A stretch of 51,452 bases of DNA. Origin: Phoronis australis. Taxonomy: Eukaryota > Phoronida > Phoronidae. Under the pieces are notes generated by a model. The model was not told where the DNA came from and ran no database searches. It was given only the letters and a program-made list of their open reading frames with translations. This document shows positions 32,579-42,792 of this stretch, piece after piece. The position numbers and the translations under genes were made by a program. Numbering within the stretch: position 1 is the first letter of the stretch; every line of letters begins with the position of its first letter. Location: assembly GCA_002633005.1 (NCBI GenBank), contig NMRA01000712.1, positions 136,602-188,053 on the forward strand, given 5' to 3'.

Positions 32579-35541
32579 GTATTATTGTTTTGCTCACCGG
32601 AGGTGTATGTAACTAAGAATAATTTCTGAAATGAGTGACTTCTAGAATGTTTTTGTTAAGTTATATATGACGGTTAAATTACGTGGTGGAAGTCTTCGCG
32701 GAATGTCACCATGTTTTACAAGGAAGGCACGTGGTCTTACACGCTTTCTCCTCCGAGCGTTTCTGAAGGCATCCCATTGAATTCTAGAATGCACCATCCA
32801 CGTCATATATTTTGATGCATATTTTTGGCGTGGGTGTGTCTTGCATGAGGGGTGGATCAGAAAGTCTATGGACTACGTTTCTCCCCCGCTGATTTACCAA
32901 GGTTGAAAAGAGATATGCTAAGATAATGAGATTCGTTGGTCGCTTACTCGAGTGTGAAGCAAAAAAATCCCATACATGTGTTTTTGCAACATGCTTTTAG
33001 TGACTATTTGGAAATTCATGCTGAGTGGTTAACGAAAGGTGATTAATGTGCTTGCAGTGACAGCTAGTAGGCCTCAACGCTAATCCTTGTTTTTAGTCGA
33101 GGACAGACATTCATTAATTCAAGTATCAAAATATTTAAAAAGACACTAAATCCTATTTCAGCCATTCCTCTTTCTGTGACCTGCTAATGCATCACTGGTG
33201 TCATACTTGAAAGATAAAAGCAGGACTCAACTAAAAACTTATCTCACAGATTGGATATTATGGTTCTTAGGGGGTGGTTTTACTCCACGGTTGCCTCGCA
33301 ATTCACCAAAAGCGTAGGCTACGCTTGTCCGTCTAGCAGACGAAAGGAGTTCTCAAATTTTCCTGTTGAGGGTTGTCGAGGGTTATAGACCATTAGTTTG
33401 TTTCGCGGAAATAGGTGCGCAAGTCGTTTTTTAAAACGATATTAAATTATCTCTTAATAGGCCAAAACCGGGCGTGCGTTCGGTAACGCTAGGACCTACC
33501 CTAGGACCTTGCTAAAATCTAGTAATAGTCACGTGTTCTCATTTAAAATACACGGCAATGTCTCCCGTAATCTCGCGAAGTCTTGCCTTTTAGGGAGGTC
33601 CTAGCGTTACTGAACGGGAGGCAGGTTTGGTATCCTTTTAAAGTTATGCAGGACCTTAGAAAAACGTCCAAATTCGACTAACTTCGGAAAATTATATGAA
33701 ATGGCTGATCGGATTCATGTGACACTTTCTCATACGATGATTTGTGCATTGTTCTCTGAAAAGCTTTTAGGAAAAGTGTTTAAAATGGTCAACTTTTACG
33801 TGAGGGCTATCAAAAATAGTATCTTTGTGATTTTCGAAAAAATAGCATAAATGTTACTGGTCTTTGAGATTTGTTGCCTAACTTTTCTTGCTGTGGCCAC
33901 AACATTTTTTCCGTAAACGGCAGTACAGCCGCGTCAGACTAACGGAAGCCCGAAACCGCCAGAACCTACAAATACACCCCTTTACCTAAAACGTTACCGC
34001 ATCCTGTCAGCACGCAGCGTTTCAGCATTTAATATGGTCGGCTGAGGGGGCTATAGCCCCCACTTTTTTCAATGCTGCGCCGCCCAAGTTTAATCAGCGA
34101 GTTTTACTTTTGGCTAGTGTTTGAATGTTCTCAAATGGGCATTGAGGTTTGCAATTTCGGTTGTGACGGTGATGCCATTATACCACATTCTGCGAATTGG
34201 TCGAGAAATTATCGGATGCCCGAAGGTAGGCTACCATAAAATTTAGTAATGTTAAAGTACGCAATCAGTTAGTGGCATAGGAAAGCCAAATACAGACTTC
34301 AGAAAGGTGACAATAAAATCAAACGTTGGTATTGCTGACAACAATGTGCTGGATTGTTCCCTGAATTAGTATCCCGACTGTCGTCAAAGTCTGTACGCTA
34401 ATTCCGATTCTGCAAAAGTTTTACTCACATGTATAGATCTTTTGTAAACTTCAGAATTCCGAAACTGCAACCTGTTTCCTGTGTTGGAGGAATCCAAAAT
34501 TTATCCCTTAATTTCAGAGTCTACTTTCGACGATTTTTATAACGCTCTGTTGGAATCTTCTGGGTATGATAGCAAGAATATTAGGTGCCGGTATGCTGTG
34601 TACGACCATGAATTTCAACTCGGGGGCTCTAATCGCAATAACCTAGTATTTATCATGTGGTAAGTGAGGCTTTGTGTGAAATGTTTTCTGTGAGTGGTGC
34701 ACATCAGCGTGTACAAACTTTCACCTTCATTTGCAGCACGGGTTCTTTCCTGGCGATCTGTATTTCTTGATTCATACACCGCAGTTCTATTCTTGTGATT
34801 GCCTTGTAGCCTAAGCTGACCGTGAGATACACCGCTTGTGCTTATCTCGCACATGCTCGTACTCGCAAATCGTTGATTTGCACAATAAGCATCCCAAATT
34901 TTTTACTCTCATTAGCAACGAGTGGTTGTAGGCCAAGGTGGAGGGTGGCCGTATTGCCTACATATTTGCAAGCGCTGGGAGCTAATGATTTGATTGACAT
35001 CTCGAAACCTATCCACTGACTCGAGCTTGAATCGAACCTGCTCTGTAGCTGATAACGACGCTTTTGCGTGTTGGAGCACTAGGATTAGAATGTCACCTAT
35101 CTTTAACGGAAGCAATTGAAAATTAGAAAGCGTATATTGTTGGATCTCGCAAGAATCGTATTTCAAGCGACAACTTCTAACAAACCTGTAATTCACAACT
35201 GTACTGGCGCTGATGTTTGACAGATCGCATAAGAACGCTAAGTTTTTATTATTATAATTCTTGGTCCTACTATGAAACGTGTGTGGGACGCACATGCGTC
35301 TCACCCAAATTGATTACCTGAGCATTACCTCTACCAACACACATGATGTATTTGAAGCAAACTTTCTTTTATTAGGACGCCAGATATTGCTCCGATGAAG
35401 CAGAAGATGGTGTACTCTACCAGCAAGCAAGCGTTGACAAAGAAGTTAGATGGCATTGGTGCTGATATACAGGCTAACGATCTTGATGAACTGTCAGAAT
35501 TTCATATCGATGCCAAATGTAGAGTTAAAGCTCGATCGTAG
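32443..35541 (+). CDS. ADF/cofilin gene B
   Basis: Exons 32443-32578, 34518-34659 and 35376-35541 join in phases 0/1, 1/2 and 2/stop. With a start-codon exon the protein is 148 aa. It is a full single ADF-homology domain: T-SGVSVRPEC at the N terminus (Ser3 present, the site LIM kinases phosphorylate to switch cofilin off), KLRKKGRYVIYAI, the core CRYAVYDHEF and NNLVFIMW, the conserved W-T-P at 94-96, then the actin-binding helix APMKQKMVYSTSKQALTKKL. Proteins of this family bind ADP-actin, sever filaments and return subunits to the pool. B has the family's key residues and should be functional. Its C-terminal tail is basic (CRVKARS). It differs from C throughout but shares each exon boundary, so the two arose by tandem duplication. 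Confidence 0.92.
33210..33665 (+). repeat. Dispersed repeat, copy 1 (intron 2 of gene B), interrupted
   Basis: It shares with 48.49-48.96 kb the ordered blocks AGCAGGACTCAACTAAAAA, CACAGATTGGATATT, GCAATTCACC…AAGCGTAGG, GTCTAGCAGAC…AAGG, GAGGGTTGTCGAGGGTT, AAGTCGTTTTT, GGCCAAAAC and TTTGGTATCCTTTTAA. A 150-bp inverted-ended insertion (33471-33623) splits the end of this copy. Confidence 0.78.
33471..33623. mobile_element. MITE-like insertion with inverted ends
   Basis: The ends GCGTTCGGTAACGCTAGGAC (33476 on) and the complement in GGTCCTAGCGTTACTGAACG (33597-33616) pair over about 27 bp. The related repeat at 48.9 kb lacks it: there GGTCAAAACGG runs directly into GTTTGATGCCC. That empty site supports a real insertion. 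It encodes no protein. Confidence 0.72.
34036..34086 (+). repeat. Right-arm fragment of the G/C-rich palindromic element
   Basis: GAGGGGGCTATAGCCCCCAC, then TTTTTTCAATGCTGCGCCGCC, matches the right arm of the 5.57 kb element and the units near 48.7 kb. It lies in intron 2 of gene B. Confidence 0.75.
34518..34659 (+). CDS. Gene B exon 3
   Basis: The acceptor aatttcag ends at 34517 and the donor is gtaagt at 34660. The exon is 142 nt, phase 1 to 2. It encodes STFDDFYNALLESSGYDS to LVFIM and splits the conserved Trp codon TG|G. Confidence 0.92.
34660..35375 (+). other. Gene B intron 3; nothing coding
   Basis: A 130-codon minus-strand frame (34912-35304) lacks any domain. A B-box-like GGTTCGATTC on the minus strand (35030-35039) has no matching A box or cloverleaf. 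Confidence 0.4.
35376..35541 (+). CDS. Gene B exon 4
   Basis: The acceptor ttattag ends at 35375. The exon is 166 nt and completes Trp, then TPDIAPMKQKM to VKARS and TAG at 35539-35541. Confidence 0.92.
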
Positions 35542-38500
35542 TTATTGTGCAAGTATTTTACTGACATTTCACTGAAGCATCCGCATACATTCATTTGCAC
35601 CATACCGCATTTGTCAAAAACTTTTGATGTACACCTGTTTCCTTTGTGAAATTGTTCTCAGCTACTGTGCCTTACTAAAGTTGGAATTGACTTTCGCTCG
35701 TGGTAAGACGCGGCAAATGGCCATTGCTCGAGACTTGTTTAACAAGTCGTCTTGATACTGGGGTTATTGTAAGTGAGGAACAAGCGAGGACGAGTTTATA
35801 ACCCTTAGTGGTCTAAATCATAGGTTGGGCTTTTTGGCGGAAGACCGGTTTATACCCGGCGGAGTTTTCTCCAGACAACCCCGTGTCTAGATACACTCAG
35901 TGGTTGTGTAAAAGGGAAATTTTGTGCAGGAACGTCTAAGGCGTACCTTTGGGAAGCTATGCATAGTCGAATCCTGAAACTTTACCCAATTTCATTGTAA
36001 ACGAAACTAAAATCGTGCACCTGAATTCATAAATGGTATTTTATCATAATGAATTTAATGTTTTGACAGAGAGATTTAACTCCTAAAGGATTCACCCTTT
36101 GTCTAGCCATTTACACAAATTCCTACAATTCTGTCGCATTAAGCCCGGGATCTCCTTAAAAGCACACTCTTCGCTCTGCACTCTCTACCGTTCTTCATCG
36201 TTTTCGACTGATGACTCAATGCTGCAATATTCTCATTCTTTCACGCTTGTGTTTCTGAAGTTCTCTTCGTTGCTAAATTTTAATCAGGAAAATGACCCGG
36301 CGGGCATTTTCCATTTTACGCTAGAGTATTGATAGACCGTGAGCGCATTTGTCACTTACAAATGTATTCCCAAGCATATTTTTGTCGTTTCAAAATGTTC
36401 GAACAGGCGTTCATGTGGATTTGACTTTTGATCCCTATACATATTTTCCGAATATACCCCCGGCCTTGTCTGAAGAAAACTCCAGAAGCGGCTTTCAAAG
36501 TATAGAACTGAGGAGTGTTTTTCCAGTTCCACAGTTTCAAATCTTCCATTGGTGAGTGCTTCAGCTATATTGCTGTTTGTGTTTAAAAAATTAGTAAGAC
36601 TTGTCACAAATTTTCTCCAGTTCTGCGTAATGTTATGCAGATGTTTCGGCCGCACTGATTTCCAGCCACGGGATTTTCCGTTGTACCCTCTGTGAGTTTG
36701 GAGTTAGCAGTCCAGTTCTTCACTCTCATGTCAATTTCGAAATTTCAAAAAAAAAATTACCTGAAAAAGTCATTTTGAAATTAATTTGCATTTAGACTTG
36801 CACCTGTTCAAGGTGTCAAAGCTGTAACTTAACCAAACCTTTTTCAAATTCAGCTGTGTAAAATTTGTTTCCGATTCGCAAGCTATGTATCTTTCAAAAT
36901 ATTTATAGGAGCCATAAGAATAACGTCTGTGATTTTTTGTTCGCAATTTGTCTTGTATTAATTTGAAGAAAGTGTTTTTACTACTTACGTGTACCACAAT
37001 AGTGTAAATTGTGCATGATATTCGCGTTGTTTAAAATAAATCACACCAGTCAGAGTGTTGCCAGTGGTTAAAGTTGCGGATTAAGGAAAACAGTCTTTAT
37101 TTTGCGTCTGCGACATGGAACTCTATTTTATGTTTTTGCTACCACGTCTTGTACATTTATGTTCGCCATATGTTTCAAGATGAAGGTCTTGCAGACTTAA
37201 GTAAGAATAATCTGTGGTAAGATGCCATTGAAAAGCGCTATTTCGAGAAAGTAAGGAATAAACAATCTTAATGCTCATAACTGCGGATTTGTTTTATTTT
37301 CCAAGGGAGTATGGCTCTAAAGTGAATTTCGGGAGAAATATTAAAACCAATTTCAATATAAATAACGGATAAGAAAGCGGCGAAACGTCTTTTGTTTGTA
37401 GTGGTTTTAGACACATTGGAGGAAGAAAAATTTACACGGCTAAACAGCTGATGTGATTAAATTGGCGCAATCCAGAGCAGCAAAACGCCAGTTAAACACA
37501 AGCAATAGAAAGGTGTGATGGTGTTATCTCCTTCTGTGACATGCAACACGATCTTCACAGGATTAAGACCATTGTGACGTTATAACGGGTCTGGGGTCAA
37601 TGAAAGCCTTGTTTGCACCCTGTCTCAAGGCACCTGAAACGAGGCATAACTGATTGATAATACTCTCTATGGGGTTTCTCAAAAATGAAGAAATTCAACA
37701 AAAGCCAAATGTTTTTACCTTGCTACTTTAACCACGAAAAAATGAGATGCTAAAGATGACCAAAAACTGCGATTTTGATTTTTTTTACCGTAAATCACAC
37801 ATTCAGAACTGCCCCGGTGCAAGAAATGAGACCATAATCCGAATGCTCTTCTACTCTAGATTACAGAAAATCAGCTTAATATATGTCAATACCATCCACA
37901 TTTTTGACAATTCCACTTGTCTGAATTATGGCTTCCTGGATTCGCGCCAATAATTCAAGATTCAACAAGGGTGTGCTTTGAAACTAGCGGCACATCCGAG
38001 CAGAGACCAAATTTCCGGACTCAATTTACCGCAAACAACTGAAAGGTCTACATGTATCTTCAACGGTAACACATGTAAATTTTGTTCGTACGATATGTTA
38101 AGAGCATCGCTCTGAGCCCACTAGTGCCATAAATTTACAAATGTAACGAACTGTTAGACGTATTGGCTTGCTTTTGTCTACGTCACTGCGAGAATCACCT
38201 TTTAATTCAAAAATCTGCGAATAACACCCGCAGGTAATGGTGTTCTATTCAGACCCCTATTTAATACAACCTTTTGTTTGTGCTAGGATCTCGTGGTGAC
38301 GCAACATGGCACGAAAAAGTACGTTCACTTATCATTTGACGGGCTTACACTTGTGTGATTGAACTTGCGTTATCTTATTTCACTAAGGCTTTGCTAGGAC
38401 TATCTGGTTAGCCTAATACATCTAAAGTAACAAAATTCCCTTGAAGTTAGGCTTTAAAGGAACTACTGAATACCATTTGCGGCAAACACTTCCCATTTAA

Positions 38501-41500
38501 TCCACAAAACTGCCGTCAAACCCGACCACCCCATTTTCTTCATTTTTGGGGGTAGTTACAAAGGCCTGAACCGTGGCCTTACATCTTACAGGACCGAAAA
38601 TTGACGCCATGCAGTACGCCACGACCCAGAACCAAGAGAGCCCCGGACTGGTTCAAGTGAAGCCAACTAAAAAAGGAGTAGCAGCGTATACGTACTGTAA
38701 CTCCTTCATGGGTTCGTCCTTCCGTTCGACGCCGGGTATTGTAAATCAATGTCATCCGGCAACTACCTCTCTTGTTACTAAGACTTGGTTGCACACTCTC
38801 TCAAGCGCCTGGTGTAGTTGTCTTTGACATCATCAAGAGACATATATCTTCGTCATATAACTTGGTGTGCTTTGTTGCTGTTCGTTGGTGAAGTCTTCAA
38901 ATAGGCTACAAGTTAGAGAGACTGCATTAAAGTTGTAAATAATCACCACTGTCTTGTCTTCAACCAATATTGGTATCAACAGAAACGTTTCCTGAAATGC
39001 AGCCCTGTACGTGTTTGCATTTCATCAATTGTCAAAATTAACAAATAAATTGAATCTTAAAAATTCTATATGCTATTTTTTAAAAGAAGTGTTTTGAATG
39101 CTCAGTGTTTGGTATCTGGAGTTTCTTGTAAAAATGTGTCACAAAAGCAAACTAAAGAAAAGAATAGTGCATTTGATGACGGATCGAATGAACAAGATAA
39201 ATCAATCGATTGCGAAACATCATTTTTTCGTAGTAGTTTTGAAATTACGTAATGCTTTCTATGGCTTATCCAAAGCCAGTGCTTCATTGAAGGCTAGGTA
39301 TATACCAATGAACAATTTACCTGGAACGCTGGCTCTGGTTCAACACCGTTTCTTTTGCTTAGTAGGCGTAAAACCACGCCATAGACTGTTTTGCAACAGT
39401 TCCAGATCTTCGTGAGAATAGACAAACGGCGATTCCTATACGTTCAGTGTCTGGGAAAACACAACGTCAGGAGATCCAAGCCATGGGGCGTGCGACCAAC
39501 AAAGGTTTTCGGGTAGTGGATTGCCAGAGTTTGCAGTACAGAATATGTAGTGTGGAATAGAAAAATGTCATGGGTCTATTCAAAATTCTGTGATGGAGCA
39601 GATTGTATGTGCGACCTGTGGTACAAAGTAGATTTCTTGGCTTTTGAGTGGCTGTTGTTGTTTCTATCAAAAGTATTTATTTCTGTCATAAATAGTTCCT
39701 ACTTCTGTAATTTATTCATTTGGTGGCTTCTAATTTGCTGGTTTACTACTGTCGACCTTAATTTTAGCACACTGGTGTCTTTTTTGACTATACCCTGGAC
39801 CACCAAGTGGTTTTGAAATGATTTGCATACCATAACCAAAAATGCCTAATACAATTGGCTAATTCTTGTACAAACATGCGAAAATAATAAACTCTCCAGA
39901 TAGCTATTGGGTGTTTCGAAGTGAATATCGGCGAATGCATGCCTCATGTAAGGATAACTCTATAAACGCTGTTGAGTTGCGAAATGCAATTCTGTTAATT
40001 GTTGTAAATTTTTGGGTGAATGTAATCGGTATTATGTTCAAATTGATTATTTTTTATTTTCACAACCAAAAGAACATTTGGAACAGTCTCATCACCACGT
40101 CACCTAGTGTCCACTAGCTTTTGGAAGATGGCTGCTGAGAGGAGCCGAAACTGTCAAGATACCAATGCTTTTCTGCCGTGAAAATAAATAATCAATTTGC
40201 ACTCTACCAACTTCATGAAATTATTTAGTAGTATTGTGTTCTGTTACTTCGTCCATTGGGCCTCTTGCCACGAAAGTCTTCCATAAGAGAACGCCACCAT
40301 CATAAATCCCCCCGCCCAGGCATATGAAAAGTTTCACGTGACGCCACGGTGGCGCACTTAAATAAAAGATCTCCACCTTGTCGCGCTTTACCTGGAAACC
40401 CCCTTCCTTCTTGTGAGATTTGTTGATGTACACACTGAACTCTCTCATCACGGGAAATTACGCATGAATTCGCCCTTAAAAGGACACCCTTCTCTGGTAT
40501 AATTTTAGTAATGCACACGGCGTCATTAGCGCAAAAACAATTTCATTGTAATGTGAATACTTAACTGGATCCGACGGGTCCGTTAGAATTGGAAGCGAAA
40601 AAAGACAAATATTAACATAGCCCATATGTCCTCCAAGTTGAGGCCGTGTGGGCCAATTCACTCATACCCAAGTTTTTTTCTGAAACGATCCTTGCCTTCC
40701 ATAACGTTAAATTGTCGTGAGAGACCGTCCATAGTTGGTATATGGTGCAACTCCGGACGGTCTGGGGTCAACAGATAACCACAGTTCAACTGTGAGTCTA
40801 CACCAATGTGATAAACGAGAGTAGTTCTTCTTGCTGCGTTAGCTGCAGGTCTACTTATCTCTTTTATGACACACAATGTGTGACTGGGCAAAGCGTTTTC
40901 AAAATAATGTGGATAAATCAGTGGAGTGTGAGACCTCTGAGGTCCCTGTCAAGTCCTCACGACAATTCTACGTTATGTAAGAGACGTGCATCCCTTCTGC
41001 CGTACCCTTGCGCTTTAGGTGGCGAAGTTCAGAATTCATGTGTCCAATTTACGGTAATTGCACTTCCAATAGTAAACTTATAGCGTCTGGTTGCTGGTTG
41101 TTGAAATCCGCTTCAGTCAGTATTTTAGCGATAAAATGCAAATATGGTGTCCGTGCATCACGCCAAGGTACAGTTGCTAAAATGCAGATTTATTGGGGTC
41201 GAATCAATTTAAGACAAAGGAAAGGAGCTATGGGGTTTGATTCACACGAACAAGGATTTAAAACGTTAAAGCTGAAACAGGCTAGAAACAAGCTGTTTTA
41301 AATAAACCGAACAATACAACGAACAATCATTCACAAAAACCTTTCACAAAATGACAACTTGTGTTTTTGACCACTTAACGTTATGGAATTGGTCTCAAAT
41401 TGTCCCTTTGTCAAATTCGAGGTCATTTCAAGCTTTAGGAGAACTGACTAATAATTATTGTTTGAAGCTAGGCTCTACACTTTGACTTGTCACTGGGAAC

Positions 41501-42653
41501 GGGTGATTCTTGCCTTCGTAGTCTGGACTGCTTTTATGCCTCCTTCTGCCGTGGTCTGGTGGTCCCACTCTGGTGGTCTGACTCAGTCTGCCTCGAGAGC
41601 CAGTGCCTTAAATACTATTTGTGGTGGCATCGCGTGATGGACCCACCCCCATACCTACATCTGCCTATGATAAGTTAATTGTAATTCTTGTATAATACCT
41701 GTAATAATAAGTTCTGCCATATTTGCAACCCATGAGAATTCTTGCATTCCTGTAATGATAAGTTCTGAAAACTTGCATAATACTAGTATGTCAAAGACAG
41801 ATATGTGCCTGCATGCACTTTTTTAGTTTTGAAGACCTCGATTAGACGTGGAGGGCATAGCCTCAATATATTACACTGGCAATTTAAATCGCTTATCTCT
41901 CCATTTCAGTTGAACATAAAAGCCAATGCTGCCGCAGCAAAAACACTTTTAATCCGGTTAGATAGGCTTAGTTAGCGTAGTTATCGAGTTTCGGTTCCGC
42001 GATCCTTGTTTTTTGCTCGGCTGTGTCAAAGTGAGCCTCCTTACAAATGCAGGTGATTTCCAGGTCTTTTTATTGCAATATGGTGCAAACGCATCAGCCA
42101 CTGTACAGACGCTTCGTTTCCATGGTGGCGAATCCTTTTCTTGGTTTTCTACCTGAATTCGTTGTTATATTCTTTCGCAGGAACACTGTTACTGCTGTCG
42201 AGAATACTTGTAAATGAAGCCTGTCTTGATTGCTAAATTTCACTTAAGTGATTTGTTTGTACAAGTTCAACGGTTTCTTAATAATATTGCTTCAGTACAA
42301 CACAAAACACAACCATGTTTTCTTTGTAAAAAATAAATCACTGAAATTTTACTGTCGATTTTTTGTTAGCGCACCCGGCATGTGTAGGGCCATTGGGGGA
42401 GTGTATTCGATGCATCGCGACTGGTTTGTTAAACTAAATGGCCGAGTCAATGGCTGAGTTGAAAAGCCTCCACGTTAAAAAGTGAGACAAGTTCTGTCTG
42501 TCAGCCTATGGAAAAAAGACGTTTTTTGAAGAAATATGAAGGCGATGTGTAAGGTTTTCAAAAGTTATTCTGTACTAGTCTAAAACGATGTAAACGCAGA
42601 CTAGAACCATACATGGTTTGACAGCCTGAATTCAATTTTTTATTTTTTTTCAG
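35542..42653 (+). other. Spacer between cofilin genes B and C
   Basis: 7.1 kb without a confident gene. It should hold the 3' UTR of B (the first clear AATAAA seen is near 37035) and the start-codon exon of gene C, for which no good ATG|GTAAGT/GTGAGT junction was found. Weak junctions of ATG with gtgcaa, gtattt or gtggcg exist near 36033, 40741, 42079 and 42119. A possible cryptic exon lies at 36407-36551. No repeat family with another copy in the window was recognised. Confidence 0.45.
36407..36551 (+). other. Possible cryptic or decayed exon
   Basis: An AG acceptor at 36406 and a strong donor gtgagtgc at 36552 enclose 145 nt open in phase 1 to 2, ending with a Trp codon split TG|G. That is the same phase pattern and nearly the same length as exon 3 of the cofilin genes (127-151 nt). 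The translation (VHVDLTFDPYTYFPNI, then FQSIELRSVFPVPQFQIFH) is protein-like but not convincingly ADF. It could be an exon of an unknown gene, a ruined ADF exon or chance. Confidence 0.15.
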
Positions 42654-42792
42654 ACGGTATGTGGTGTGACAATCAGACCAGACTGTGTTTCAGAGTTTGA
42701 AGACTTGAAACGACGCAAAAGCCACAGATACATCATTTACTCTATTCAAAATGATCTCAAAGAGATCGGGATTGCAGTGAAAGGGACACCAG
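42654..42792 (+). CDS. Gene C exon 2
   Basis: A strong pyrimidine tract and cag end at 42653; the donor is gtacag at 42793. The exon is 139 nt, phase 0 to 1, beginning ACG GTA TGT GGT. Confidence 0.9.

Noticed and set aside
35030-35039. B-box-like GGTTCGATTC on the minus strand
   Set aside because: No A box at the right distance and no cloverleaf stems, so not a tRNA or a clear SINE.
34912-35304. 130-codon minus-strand frame in gene B intron 3
   Set aside because: No domain. It lies opposite an intron of a well-supported gene with no sign of its own splice sites or promoter.
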